From: Pseudomonas furukawaii
GTDB lineage: Bacteria > Pseudomonadota > Gammaproteobacteria > Pseudomonadales > Pseudomonadaceae
Assembly (NCBI RefSeq): GCF_002355475.1
Contig: NZ_AP014862.1
Coordinates: forward strand, 3,906,001 to 3,970,000
Length of the DNA: 64,000 bases
Reading direction: 5' to 3'
Below the pieces are notes generated by a model, which saw nothing but the letters and a program-made list of their open reading frames with translations, made no database searches and was not told where the DNA came from. Shown piece after piece: positions 36,425 to 49,298 of the stretch; the first letter of the stretch is position 1; each line of letters opens with the position of its first letter. The translations under genes and the position numbers were made by a program.

Positions 36425-37747
36425 TCAGCCAAGGAAGTCGAGCTGGACGAAGTAGTTGTGCCAGGCCCACTCCAGGTCCTGGGGCGACAGCGGGCCGGAG
36501 CCGTCGAGGTAACGCTGGTGGTCCAGCGCCATCCCCAGCAGGTCCCGGGGGTGACAGGGCACCAGCGGCATGCCCTGGAGTTCGTAGAGGCCCTGCAGCA
36601 CATAGCGCAGCAGGACGGGGTCGAAGGCGAGGCCGAGCCGTTCGCACTCCTGGCGCCAGATGCGCCCGTACTCCTCCGGCTGCAGGTAGTTGAAATGCAG
36701 CTTGTAGCCGATGCGCCGAAGGAAGGCCTCGTCGGCCAGCTCCAGCGGATTGAGGTTGGTGGAGAACACCAGGACCAGGTCGAAAGGAAGCTCGCAATGA
36801 CGCCCGCCGCCCAGATTGAGGAAATCGCGCTTCTCCTCCATGGGCACGATCCAGCGGTTCAGCAGCTCGGCCGGCGCCATGCGCTGGCGTCCCATGTCGT
36901 CGATGATGAACAGGCCGTTGCTGGCCTTCAGTTGCAGGGGCGCCTGGTACAGCCGACTGAAGGGGTCATAGCGGATATCCAGCTGCTCCATGCCGAGTTC
37001 GCCGCCGGTGATGACGATAGGCCGCTTGCAGCAGAGCAGGCGCCGGTCGATGCCCTCGTCCAGCAGGAGCTTGTTCGCATCGGGCCGGTCGTCGAGACGC
37101 TGGTGCACCTGGGGGTCGTAGATCTCCACCACCGCCTCGTTGATGGCGATGGCATAGGGCACCCAGATGGCCTCGGCGAAGAGGCGGATCAGGCGGCTGC
37201 TGATATAGGTCTTACCCGTGCCCGCCGGCCCGTAGATCATGATGGCGCGCCCCGAGTTCATCGCCACGCCCAGCTGGTCCAGCATGGCCTCGGCCAGCAC
37301 CACGCCGTGAAACGCCGTGCGCATGTCGCGGGCGGTGATGCGTCCGTGGTGGATGGTCTGGAGTTTCAGCAGGGAGCGGTAGGCGCTGATCGGAAAGGGC
37401 GCCGCGCCAATGTACCCGCTACGCGCCAGGGCATCGCGGGCGGAACTGCGACCGCGTTCGGTGAGCCCATAACGCAGGGCCTGGCCACCAGCCTGGCCCA
37501 GCACCTCGATACGGCCGTCCTTGCGCAGGAAGGCGAGGATTTCCTCCAGCACCGCCCCGGTCAGCGCCAGGCGCTCCACCAGGTGCGGAAGGTCGAGTAC
37601 GCCGGCGTCGTGCAGGTGCTTGCAGACCAGGTCGCCCAGGAAGTTGTCCGCCAGCCCGGTGTCGCGGATGGTGCGCGGCTGCGGCGCCAGGCGCTGCACC
37701 GCTTCGCGCTCGCTGGGGTAGGCATCGCTGTCGCTGATGGCGTACAT
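36425..37747 (-). CDS. AAA+ ATPase of unknown role inside the Tad operon
   Basis: A 440-residue cytosolic protein that I do not know as a Tad component. Residues 25-110 look like a winged-helix domain (LTGAVLEEILAFLRKDGRIEVLG, then LRYGLTERGR). The AAA+ domain has Walker A GPAGTGKT (173-180), Walker B LFIIDD (279-284), a sensor-1-like FSTNLNP (328-334) and an Arg-finger-like FLRRIG (342-347). The tail is helical (PCHPRDLLGMALDHQRYLDG). It is co-transcribed with 15-nt and 12-nt gaps between the prepilin peptidase and rcpC. A remodelling or regulatory ATPase for pilus assembly is a guess. Confidence 0.85.
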   Translation of the reverse strand: MYAISDSDAYPSEREAVQRLAPQPRTIRDTGLADNFLGDLVCKHLHDAGVLDLPHLVERLALTGAVLEEILAFLRKDGRIEVLGQAGGQALRYGLTERGRSSARDALARSGYIGAAPFPISAYRSLLKLQTIHHGRITARDMRTAFHGVVLAEAMLDQLGVAMNSGRAIMIYGPAGTGKTYISSRLIRLFAEAIWVPYAIAINEAVVEIYDPQVHQRLDDRPDANKLLLDEGIDRRLLCCKRPIVITGGELGMEQLDIRYDPFSRLYQAPLQLKASNGLFIIDDMGRQRMAPAELLNRWIVPMEEKRDFLNLGGGRHCELPFDLVLVFSTNLNPLELADEAFLRRIGYKLHFNYLQPEEYGRIWRQECERLGLAFDPVLLRYVLQGLYELQGMPLVPCHPRDLLGMALDHQRYLDGSGPLSPQDLEWAWHNYFVQLDFLG

Positions 37748-37762
37748 GGTGTGCCTCCTGAC

Positions 37763-38281
37763 CTAGGACCCGAAGGGCTGCCAGAACATACCGACCAAGG
37801 TTCCGATCGCTATGGCGATCGAGTAGGGAAACGGCTTTCCGGCGACTTCGTCCGATGCTGGCGCCAGATAGATACGGGTCCTCAGCATCATTCCGTAGCG
37901 CGCCAGGGTCTGAGTCGCCTGTCCACGCACCAGGACAATCAACGCCCCACAGGCGGCACCCGCCATCAGGCTGTAGAACGCAATCCACAGGGCGTCCTGG
38001 TACATGAAGAAACTGCCGACCATGGCCATCAGCTTCACGTCACCCGCAGCCATACCCTTGAGAATGTAAAGGGGAAGGAAGATGGCGAACCCGGTCAGCA
38101 TGCCCAGAAGACTGGCGCTGACTCCGCTGATGCCAGCGGCAAGAAGCTGACTTCCCACCCCCAGCAGAATTCCCGTCAGCACCAGGAGGTTAGGGATACG
38201 GTGGCGACGCAGATCGCTCGCCACCGCAACCGCCAGCAGTCCCAGTAGTGACCCCAATGCCCCTAATTGCTCTATGGACAT
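37763..38281 (-). CDS. tadV: Tad prepilin peptidase (TadV/CpaA/FppA-like, A24 family)
   Basis: A 172-residue inner-membrane aspartic peptidase with about six hydrophobic segments. The two catalytic Asp sites are SDLRRHRIPN (near residue 23) and MAAGDVKLMA (near residue 80). The second replaces the first Gly of the GxGD motif with Ala. It is the short form without the methylase domain, as usual for Tad loci. It should cleave Flp and the TadE-like pseudopilins. It lies 37 nt after flp. Confidence 0.9.
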   Translation of the reverse strand: MSIEQLGALGSLLGLLAVAVASDLRRHRIPNLLVLTGILLGVGSQLLAAGISGVSASLLGMLTGFAIFLPLYILKGMAAGDVKLMAMVGSFFMYQDALWIAFYSLMAGAACGALIVLVRGQATQTLARYGMMLRTRIYLAPASDEVAGKPFPYSIAIAIGTLVGMFWQPFGS

Positions 38282-38318
38282 CGCCTACCCCTCTACCGGA
38301 GCTGATTTTGAAATCCGC

Positions 38319-38525
38319 TCAGGGGGCGCAGTTACCGCCAGCAGCCCCTTGGACGGCCTCGCAAAGGGTGGTGATCTTCGTATTCACTTCCCCACCCAAG
38401 GCGACGAACATCGCAGCAACGGCGGCCGTAATCAGCCCACCCGCCACCGCGTACTCCACGATGGTCAGCCCATCCTCGTCCTTCACGAACTTCATCACCG
38501 AAGTCTTGATCGCTTCAAAAGTCAT
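38319..38525 (-). CDS. flp: Flp-type pilin
   Basis: A 68-residue major pilin precursor. The leader MTFEAIKTSVMKFVKDEDG ends at the Tad cleavage Gly. The mature N-terminus LTIVEYAVAGGLITAAVAAM has the Glu-Tyr pair at +5/+6 that defines Flp pilins. The C-terminus has two Cys residues that could form a disulfide. ATG 38525 has AGGTG upstream; the GTG at 38534 falls inside that site and is rejected. It heads the Tad operon, as expected for the most abundant product. Confidence 0.93.
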   Translation of the reverse strand: MTFEAIKTSVMKFVKDEDGLTIVEYAVAGGLITAAVAAMFVALGGEVNTKITTLCEAVQGAAGGNCAP

Positions 38526-38609
38526 TTCGCCCACCTCACTCAGTTGTATCCGCTCTGTCTGCAGTGTCCGGCGGCACTTCGCGATCCGCCTGGTCTCGAA
38601 ACTAGTCAG

Positions 38610-38625
38610 CCCCCAACACTGGGGG
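38610..38625. promoter_or_regulatory. Palindrome in the flp/AraC intergenic region
   Basis: CCCCCA and TGGGGG flank ACAC, a perfect 6-bp inverted repeat about 85 nt ahead of flp. The surrounding 380-nt gap separates the flp operon from the divergent receiver-AraC regulator and must hold both promoters. I found no convincing -35/-10 pair. The TTGCAT...TGCAAG stretch near 38660-38675 may be part of one. The palindrome is a candidate regulator site. Confidence 0.4.
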
Positions 38626-38905
38626 TTAGGAGTTTTTTGCGGATTCCTAGGACTTTCTTGCAGCTGTCATGCAAGCCTCCACTGCGCAACGCCAGGCGGG
38701 CTCTGGCCCAGGCGGTGCGCGGCTTGCACAAAGGTGACTGGTCGGATGACGAACGGCGATGGCGACGGGAAAGCCGCGAAAATCAAGGTCCCCAGAACTG
38801 GGTAGAACGGACTCGAAGGATTTCAGCCAGGCTTATAGGGATTGGTTCTTTAGCCTGATGGCACAGTGACAATACTGCAGCTCGGGATACCACAATAAAT
38901 GGGCG

Positions 38906-39775
38906 ATGGGTTGGAACATGCAGTCAGACTCCGCCGTAGAACCAGTCCTGCTCTGGCTCGACCTGACTCGCGACAGGTCGACGCCCGCACTCATGCTGCA
39001 GTTCGCGGGCTACTGCACCTGCCGCTTGACGAGCGGAATGGCGGACGTGACCAGGGAAGAGGTGCGCCAGGCCGATATGATCTGCGTCCATTTCGATCGC
39101 CCGGATGCCAATGGCCTCAACCTGCTGCTGGACATCAAGCGCCGTTACCCATCGACACCCATCACCATGCTCACCGTCCAGCACTCCGAGGAGCTGGCGA
39201 TCTGGGCGATGCGCGCGCGGGTCTGGGAATTCGTGATCTTGCCGATGTCGAATGCGGAGCTGCAACGCTACCTGGATAGCCTGTCGCAACTCAGCGAGCT
39301 GCGGCGCACCCTTCCCAGCCTGGGCCGCAAGCCGCTGCTGGAGCGCAACCCGCCGCTGCCCGACAGCATTCGCCTGACCACCGGCCACCAGAAGCACAAG
39401 GCGCTGAGCAAGGTGATGCCCTATATCGAACAGCACTTTCGCGACTGCGTGGACCAGAAGGAACTGGCCAGGCAATGCGGCATGACCCCCTTTCGTTTCA
39501 GCCGGCTGTTCAAGGAGGTCAACGGTGTGGGCTTCATGGAGTACATACTCGGCAAGCGCATGGACTACGCCAAGCACCTGCTGGAAAACAGCCAGATGCC
39601 GGTGACCAGCATCGGTTACGAGGCGGGTTTCAAGGACCCGTCCTACTTCGCCCGCGCCTTCAAGCAGCTGGCCGGCTGCAGCCCCAGCGAATACCGCCAG
39701 GGCCTGCAGGCGCCCGCTCCCCGGGACGACTCGGCGCCGATGGCGGACCAGGGAGTACTGGACGCCAGCGCCTGA
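38906..39775 (+). CDS. Receiver-AraC fusion transcriptional regulator
   Basis: A 289-residue protein. Residues 10-125 look like a response-regulator receiver (VLLWLDLTRDRST; ICVHFDRPDANGLNLLLDIKRRYPSTPITMLTVQHSEE). A candidate phospho-Asp lies in HFDRPDANG, but the usual Lys-Pro near the end reads Leu-Pro (FVILPMSN), so phosphorylation may be atypical. Residues about 165-265 are an AraC helix-turn-helix pair (ELARQCGMTPFRFSRLFKEV; GYEAGFKDPSYFARAFKQLAG). The start is uncertain (38906 or 38918), as neither has a good ribosome site. Facing flp, it probably controls the Tad operon. No sensor kinase is adjacent. Confidence 0.85.
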   Translation: MGWNMQSDSAVEPVLLWLDLTRDRSTPALMLQFAGYCTCRLTSGMADVTREEVRQADMICVHFDRPDANGLNLLLDIKRRYPSTPITMLTVQHSEELAIWAMRARVWEFVILPMSNAELQRYLDSLSQLSELRRTLPSLGRKPLLERNPPLPDSIRLTTGHQKHKALSKVMPYIEQHFRDCVDQKELARQCGMTPFRFSRLFKEVNGVGFMEYILGKRMDYAKHLLENSQMPVTSIGYEAGFKDPSYFARAFKQLAGCSPSEYRQGLQAPAPRDDSAPMADQGVLDASA

Positions 39776-39778
39776 GGC

Positions 39779-42204
<2,426 letters not shown>

Positions 42205-42222
42205 AGTCGACCAAGCGCTGGA

Positions 42223-43044
42223 TCAGCGCTTCTGGGTCAGGTGCTTGCGTTCGAATTCGACGATGCGCTGGCGGTAATGCTCGATGGTCTGAGCGGTCAT
42301 CACGCTGCGCTGGTCGTCCTTCAGCTCGCCATTGAGTTCCTGGGACAGCTTGCGGGCGGCGGCCACCATCACGTCGAAGGCCTGCTTCGGATGGCGCGGG
42401 CCCGGCAGGCCGAGGAAGAAGCTCACGGCGCGGGTGCTGAAGTGGTCGATGTCATCCAGGTCGAAAGTACCCGGCTTGACGCCATTGGCCATGGAGAACA
42501 GCACTTCGCCGTTGCCGGCCATGCTCTCGTGGCGATGGAAGATGTCCATGGAACCGAAACGCAGGCCGCTTTCCAGGATGTTCTGCAGCAGGGCCGGCCC
42601 CTTGAAGCCGCCCTCGTCGCGGGCGACCACGTTGATCACCAGCACTTCCTCCACCGGAACCTCCGGCTGCGGCTGGGCCTGGGGGTGAGCCTTGCCGTTC
42701 TTCTTGCCACCCTCGTCGACGGGGTTGAGCAGCGTCGGCACCGGCTCGTCCAGGTTGAGGTCGCCCTGCTGGGGCTCGCCACGGCGCTTGTTCGGTTCCC
42801 GGGCACTGAGGGAAGGCAGGTCGGCCTCGTCCAGGGACGGTTCCTGGTGCGGGCGATCCTTGACCCGTGCAGGGCCCAGGAGGTTGGGGTCCTCATCATC
42901 GTCCGTCGCATTGGAGAAGCTTCGGTCAAGCTTGAACTTGAGCTTCCCCTTGCCGCCACTCATGCGGCGCCAGCCATCGAACAGAATGCCGGCGATTACG
43001 ATGATGCCAATGACGATCAGCCACTCGCGCAGACCGATATCCAT
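42223..43044 (-). CDS. zipA: Cell division protein ZipA
   Basis: A 273-residue protein with an N-terminal membrane anchor ([21 protein letters not shown]), a charged Pro/Glu/Asp-rich linker, and the FtsZ-binding domain from about residue 130 ([40 protein letters not shown] in part, then [14 protein letters not shown]). It tethers FtsZ to the membrane at the division site. The order smc-zipA-ligA is conserved in Pseudomonas. The 241-nt gap to smc shows no other gene. Confidence 0.95.
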   Translation of the reverse strand: MDIGLREWLIVIGIIVIAGILFDGWRRMSGGKGKLKFKLDRSFSNATDDDEDPNLLGPARVKDRPHQEPSLDEADLPSLSAREPNKRRGEPQQGDLNLDEPVPTLLNPVDEGGKKNGKAHPQAQPQPEVPVEEVLVINVVARDEGGFKGPALLQNILESGLRFGSMDIFHRHESMAGNGEVLFSMANGVKPGTFDLDDIDHFSTRAVSFFLGLPGPRHPKQAFDVMVAAARKLSQELNGELKDDQRSVMTAQTIEHYRQRIVEFERKHLTQKR

Positions 43045-43285
43045 GTAGTCCTGTGTCCCCTAGTGAAGAATATGCAAACTGAAAAAATGATGAAGAAAGG
43101 ACATCCCGTCCCCTGAAACGCGGCGCCCAACTCCATGTTCTGACAGGCGTTTTCCACGTGCGACAAAATTGGGCATAAAGCTAGCACGACCAGACCAGCA
43201 GAGAAACCTCTGATAGGGGCTTAGGCCACGGGCAATGCGAATTTGATTCGTCCGCCCCGCAGGAGTTCGCCCCAGGCCCCGTTCA

Positions 43286-46200
43286 CTAGGCCTCGACCAT
43301 CGACATCGCCTCCTCCACATCCACCGCCACCAGGCGCGAACACCCCGGTTCATGCATGGTCACGCCCATCAACTGATCGGCCATTTCCATGGCGATCTTG
43401 TTGTGGGTGATATAGATGAATTGCACCTTCTCGGACATTTCCTTTACCAGACGCGCATAACGACCGACGTTGGCGTCGTCAAGCGGCGCGTCCACCTCGT
43501 CCAGCATGCAGAACGGCGCGGGATTGAGCTGGAAGATGGCGAACACCAGGGCCAGGGCCGTCAGCGCCTTCTCGCCCCCCGAAAGCAGGTGGATGGTGCT
43601 GTTCTTCTTCCCCGGCGGCCGCGCCATGATGGCCACGCCGGTGTCCAGCAGGTCCTCTCCGGTGAGCTCCAGGTAGGCGTGGCCACCGCCGAAGACCTTG
43701 GGGAACAGCGCCTGCAGGCCGGCGTTGATCTGATCGAAGGTTTCCTTGAAGCGGTTGCGGGTTTCCCGGTCGATCTTGCGGATGACGTTTTCCAGCGTCT
43801 CCAGGGCCTCTACCAGGTCATCGTTCTGCGCATCGAGATAACGCTTGCGCTCCGATTGCTGCTGGTACTCGTCGATGGCCGCGAGGTTGATCGGACCCAG
43901 GCGCTGGATCCGCCCGGCGAGCCGCTCCAGCTCCTCTTCCCAGGCCGGCTCGGTCGCGTCCGACGGAAGCGTGGCGAGCACCCCGTGGAGGTCGTAGCCG
44001 TCCTCGTGAAGTTGCTCCTGCAGGGCCTTTCGACGCACCGTGAGGGCCTGCCACTCCAGGCGCTGCTGCTCCAGCTGGCCACGCAGCAGTTGCGACTGCT
44101 GCTCGGCCTGGGTACGGCGTTTCTCGGCGTCGCGCAGCTCGCGGTCGGCGTCTTCCAGGGCCAGCCGCGCCTGCTTGAGCTCTTCCTCCACGCCCATGCG
44201 CCGCTCCAGCAGCTCCTCGAGCTTGATACGCAGCTCTTCGAGGGGCGCGGCGCCCTCTTCCAGGTTGAGGTTGAGCTGCTCACGGCGCTCATTGAGACGC
44301 TCGAACTGCAGGGTCAGGCGCTCCAGGGCCTGGCGGGTGGAATCATGCTGCGCCCGCAGGGAGCCCAGACGCACGGCCAACTGGTGAGCATGGTCCTTGT
44401 GCTGCCGGGCGTCCTGGCGGATGCGGTCAAGGCGCTCCCGCAGGCCATCGCGCTCGGCCAGCAGGCGCTCCCGCTGCTCGGTGTCGTTGGCCATGGCGTC
44501 CAGCGCGTCCTGCAAGGTCAGGCGCGCCTCGCCCAGCTGTTCATGCTCCAGGGCTCGTTGCTCGCCGAGTTCCGCCAGCTCTTCCTCCAGGCGACGGCGG
44601 CGCAGGGCCAGCTGCTCCACCTTGGCCTGCTGGGCGGAGAGTCGGGCCTTGAGCTCGCCCAGGGTGCGGGACTCCTCCTGCAGCAGGCGACGCTGCTGCT
44701 CACGGGCCTCTTCCTGCTGCCGCTGGCTGTCGCGCAGCTGCTGCAGGCGCTCTTCCAGTTGTTCCAGGGCCGCCTCGCGCTCCTCGCGCTCGGCGCTCAG
44801 GCGCTCCAGCTCCTGGCCACGGGCCAGAAGACCACTCTCGGCCTCGCTGGCGCGGCGTACCCGCAGGAAGTTGCGGCCGATCCAGTAACCGTCACGGCTG
44901 ATCAGGCTCTCGCCCTCGCCCAGAGCAGCGCGCCGGGCCAGGGCCTGGTCGAGGCTCTCCACGGGCAGCACCTTCGCCAGCCAGGGCGCGAGGTCCAGCG
45001 GCGCCTCCACCTTGTCCAGCAGGCTGCCCGGTACGCGGGACGCACCACGACTCGCACTGGCCAGGCGCAGTTCGCCCTGACTGAAGCCGGACAGGTCGAG
45101 CCCGGCGAAATCGTCCAACAGGACAGCCTGGAGATCGGCGCCAAGCACGGTTTCCACCGCCAGCTCCCAACCCGCCTCGACCCGCAGGCCCTCGGCCAGG
45201 CGCGGGCGCTCGGCCAACCCCTGTTCCCCGAGCCATTCGGCGGCGCCCTTGCCAGGGTTCAGCGCGGCCTGTTGCAGTGCCTCCAGCGAGGCGATGCGCC
45301 CATTCAGGCGTTGCAGTTCGCCCTGGGCCTGCTGCTGGGCCTGGCCGGCCTGCTGCAGCTCGTCCCGCAGGCTGTCCAGGCGTTCCGCCAGGGCCTGCTC
45401 GGCGGCCTGGAGCTCCTCCAGGCGCAGATCGCCCAGGGCCAGGTCTTCCAGCATGTCCTGGATAGCGGCGTCCTCGGGGTCGGCGGCCAGCTGGGCGCGC
45501 TCATCGCTGAGACGACGCTCACGCTCCAGCAGTCGCTCCAGGCTCTGCTCCAACTGCTGGATGCGCGCCTGCTGCACCTCGGCCTGCCGGCGGGGCTCCG
45601 CACTGCTCTGGTTGAAGCCGTCCCAGCGCTCCTGCCAGGCCTGCATGCCGGATTCCGATTCTTCCAGTTGGGCGGCGGCCTCCTCGGCGGCGGCGGCACT
45701 CATCTCCTGCTCCGGGATGAGCATGTCCAGCTCCTCGCCCAGGGTGGCGAGCAGCTGGCGGTCATGGCCCAGGTGGGATTCGGTTTCCTGACGGGCCCGT
45801 TCGGCATCCCGCAGGTCGTCCTGCAACTGGCGCAGGCGTTGCTGGCCATGCTGGATGCTCTGTTCCACCCGGGCGATATCGCCGCCCACGGAATAGAAAC
45901 GTCCCTGCACCTGGTTGAAGCGCTCGGACAGCTCGTGGTGACCGTCGCGCAGCCGCTCGATGCTGGCGTCGGCGCTGCGCTGCTCCGCCACCAGGGCCTC
46001 GAAGCTCACTTCCTGGTTGCCGATCACCGACTCGCGCTGCCCCACCTGCTCGTTCAGCGCCTGCCACTTCAGGGCGGCGAGCTGCGCCTTCAGCTGGCGC
46101 TCCTCGGCCTTGTACTCCTGGTACTTCTCGGCGGACTGTGCCTGGCGATGCAGGCGCTCCAGCTGGCGCTCCAGCTCGTCGCGCAGGTCGGTGAGGCGCG

Positions 46201-46774
46201 CCAGGTTCTCCTGGGTGCGACGGATACGGCTCTCGGTCTCGCGACGGCGCTCCTTGTACTTGGAGATGCCGGCGGCTTCCTCGATGAAGTTGCGCAGGTC
46301 CTCGGGCTTGGCCTCGATGAGCTTGGAGATCATCCCCTGCTCGATGATGGAGTAGCTGCGCGGCCCCAGGCCGGTGCCGAGGAAGATGTCGGTGATATCG
46401 CGGCGCCGGCACTTGGTGCCGTTGAGGAAGTAGGTGTTCTGGCCGTCGCGGGTCACGCGGCGGCGGATGGAAATCTCGGCGAAGGCGGCGTACTCGCCCA
46501 CCAGCGTGTTGTCGGAGTTGTCGAAGATCAGCTCGATGCTGGCCTGGGCCACCGGCTTGCGGGTGTTGGAGCCGTTGAAGATGACGTCGGTCATCGACTC
46601 GCCACGGAGGTTCTTCGCCGAACTCTCGCCCATCACCCAGCGAACGGCGTCGATGATATTGGACTTGCCGCAACCGTTGGGGCCGACCACCGCTGCCATG
46701 TTGCTGGGGAAGCTGACCGTGGTCGGGTCCACGAAGGACTTGAATCCGGCCAGCTTGATGCACTTCAGCCGCAT
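43286..46774 (-). CDS. smc: Chromosome segregation ATPase SMC
   Basis: A 1162-residue SMC protein. Walker A GPNGCGKS is at residues 31-38 (LAGFKSFVDP start). Two long coiled coils flank a hinge around residues 500-650 (EWLGEQGLAERPRLAEGLRV; DYWIGRNFLRV). The C-terminal head has the signature motif LLSGGEKALTALALVFAIF and Walker B PFCMLDEVDAPLDDANVGRY. With ScpAB it organises and segregates the chromosome. It begins 12 nt after a GntR regulator gene on the same strand, so the two may be co-transcribed. Confidence 0.97.
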   Translation of the reverse strand: MRLKCIKLAGFKSFVDPTTVSFPSNMAAVVGPNGCGKSNIIDAVRWVMGESSAKNLRGESMTDVIFNGSNTRKPVAQASIELIFDNSDNTLVGEYAAFAEISIRRRVTRDGQNTYFLNGTKCRRRDITDIFLGTGLGPRSYSIIEQGMISKLIEAKPEDLRNFIEEAAGISKYKERRRETESRIRRTQENLARLTDLRDELERQLERLHRQAQSAEKYQEYKAEERQLKAQLAALKWQALNEQVGQRESVIGNQEVSFEALVAEQRSADASIERLRDGHHELSERFNQVQGRFYSVGGDIARVEQSIQHGQQRLRQLQDDLRDAERARQETESHLGHDRQLLATLGEELDMLIPEQEMSAAAAEEAAAQLEESESGMQAWQERWDGFNQSSAEPRRQAEVQQARIQQLEQSLERLLERERRLSDERAQLAADPEDAAIQDMLEDLALGDLRLEELQAAEQALAERLDSLRDELQQAGQAQQQAQGELQRLNGRIASLEALQQAALNPGKGAAEWLGEQGLAERPRLAEGLRVEAGWELAVETVLGADLQAVLLDDFAGLDLSGFSQGELRLASASRGASRVPGSLLDKVEAPLDLAPWLAKVLPVESLDQALARRAALGEGESLISRDGYWIGRNFLRVRRASEAESGLLARGQELERLSAEREEREAALEQLEERLQQLRDSQRQQEEAREQQRRLLQEESRTLGELKARLSAQQAKVEQLALRRRRLEEELAELGEQRALEHEQLGEARLTLQDALDAMANDTEQRERLLAERDGLRERLDRIRQDARQHKDHAHQLAVRLGSLRAQHDSTRQALERLTLQFERLNERREQLNLNLEEGAAPLEELRIKLEELLERRMGVEEELKQARLALEDADRELRDAEKRRTQAEQQSQLLRGQLEQQRLEWQALTVRRKALQEQLHEDGYDLHGVLATLPSDATEPAWEEELERLAGRIQRLGPINLAAIDEYQQQSERKRYLDAQNDDLVEALETLENVIRKIDRETRNRFKETFDQINAGLQALFPKVFGGGHAYLELTGEDLLDTGVAIMARPPGKKNSTIHLLSGGEKALTALALVFAIFQLNPAPFCMLDEVDAPLDDANVGRYARLVKEMSEKVQFIYITHNKIAMEMADQLMGVTMHEPGCSRLVAVDVEEAMSMVEA

Positions 46775-46787
46775 CGTCGGGCTCCGT

Positions 46788-47447
46788 TCATCGCTCGGCC
46801 AGGGCCGCGAGCACGAGCTCGCAGTTCTGCTTGCCGTAGTCCAGCAGCACCTCGCGGATGCGCACCGGGTCCCGATCGATCACCGCCAGCAGCAGTCCGT
46901 CGAACACGGCGCCGAAGGTGCCCATCTGGCCACGACGGCGCTCCAGGGCGATGTAGTAGGTACGGGCGATGGCCGGCTGCAGGTTGTCCAGCGTCTGCTG
47001 CAGGTAGGGGTTGTCGGCGAAGGGATAGGCCGCCTGCATGATGGCGAAGCTGGAGTCGACGAAGGCGAGGATGTCCTCCTTCTCGCGGGCCTCCGCCAGC
47101 CGCTGCTGGATGACGCGGAACGGCGCGAGGTCCTCCTCGGTGCGCCAGTGTTCGGCCACCGCGTAGCCCAGCAGGATGTAGAGCTCCATCACCAGCGTAT
47201 AGAGGCTGCGCACGTGCTGCTGGGTCAGCTCCGAGACCTGGGCACCACGGCGGGGCAGGATGGTGATGAGGTGGCGACGTTCGAGGATCAGCAGCGCCTC
47301 GCGCACCGACCCCCGGCTGACATTCATGGCCTGGGTGACTTTCTGTTCCTGGATGCGCTCACGCTCTTTCAGCTCGCCGCGGATGATGCGCTCGGCCAGG
47401 TGCTGGGCGATCTGCTCGGACAGGCTGTCCGGTGCCTTGAACGTCAT
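46788..47447 (-). CDS. GntR-family (FCD) regulator, divergent from xdhA
   Basis: A 219-residue regulator. The winged helix (SEQIAQHLAERIIRGELKERERIQEQKVTQAMNVSRGSVREALLILERRHLITILPRRGAQV in sections) is followed by an FCD effector domain (LYTLVMELYILLGYAVAEHW; SSFAIMQAAYPFADNPYLQQTLDNL). GGACAACC precedes ATG 47447. Because it is divergent from xdhA across 411 nt, it is a good candidate to control xanthine dehydrogenase, with a purine or urate-like ligand. It is also adjacent to smc, an order I recall from P. aeruginosa (PA1526-PA1527). Confidence 0.88.
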   Translation of the reverse strand: MTFKAPDSLSEQIAQHLAERIIRGELKERERIQEQKVTQAMNVSRGSVREALLILERRHLITILPRRGAQVSELTQQHVRSLYTLVMELYILLGYAVAEHWRTEEDLAPFRVIQQRLAEAREKEDILAFVDSSFAIMQAAYPFADNPYLQQTLDNLQPAIARTYYIALERRRGQMGTFGAVFDGLLLAVIDRDPVRIREVLLDYGKQNCELVLAALAER

Positions 47448-47757
47448 GGTTGTCCTTTGAACTGGGGATGTTGGGACGCCTTGCCGGACCGTTTCCCCGG
47501 GAAAAGCGCCGGCGCTGACAGTACTACGGGTACGGGCAGGGGGTGCAAGCACGGCAAGGGAAATTTCCGACTCTGCCGCAGGATAGGGCAGGCGCCGCAG
47601 TCTACCACAAGGTCCCGGATGCCCACCGGGGCCCTTCAGGGCGTAAAGCCGGACGCGTCCGTCTTTCCTACACTGGATGCAGGAGCCACGAATTGCGCCA
47701 GATCCGCGAGACAGAGCGGGTACGGCGGGCCAATAACCGAATGGAAGGATGTTTTCC

Positions 47758-47808
47758 TGACTTTAGAGTCAAAAATTTATTGACCCACAAGTCAGAGCCT
47801 TCTAAATT
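47758..47808 (+). promoter_or_regulatory. xdhA promoter with two TGAC...GTCA repeats
   Basis: TTGACC (47780-47785) and TAAATT (47803-47808) are spaced by 17 nt, 50 nt ahead of the xdhA start. The palindrome TGACTTTAGAGTCA (47758-47771) lies just upstream, and TGACCCACAAGTCA (47781-47794) overlaps the -35 box. These repeated half-sites are the most likely targets of the divergent GntR regulator. The rest of the 411-nt gap (47448-47757) shows no gene. Confidence 0.5.
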
Positions 47809-47858
47809 TGCGCCCATACGAGCCCTCGTAAAAACAATAAAGTGCCTGGAGGTCGTCC

Positions 47859-49290
<1,432 letters not shown>

Positions 49291-49298
<8 letters not shown>

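Noticed and set aside
38858-38885. Possible sigma-54 promoter (TGGCAC) ahead of the AraC-type gene
   Set aside because: The -12 GC element is missing at the required spacing.
43352-47041. A 1229-codon plus-strand frame opposite smc
   Set aside because: Leu/Gln-rich shadow of the SMC coiled coil; no ribosome site or domain.
46788-47552. A longer GntR protein starting at 47552
   Set aside because: The extra 35 residues are low-complexity and not seen in the family; ATG 47447 has a ribosome site.
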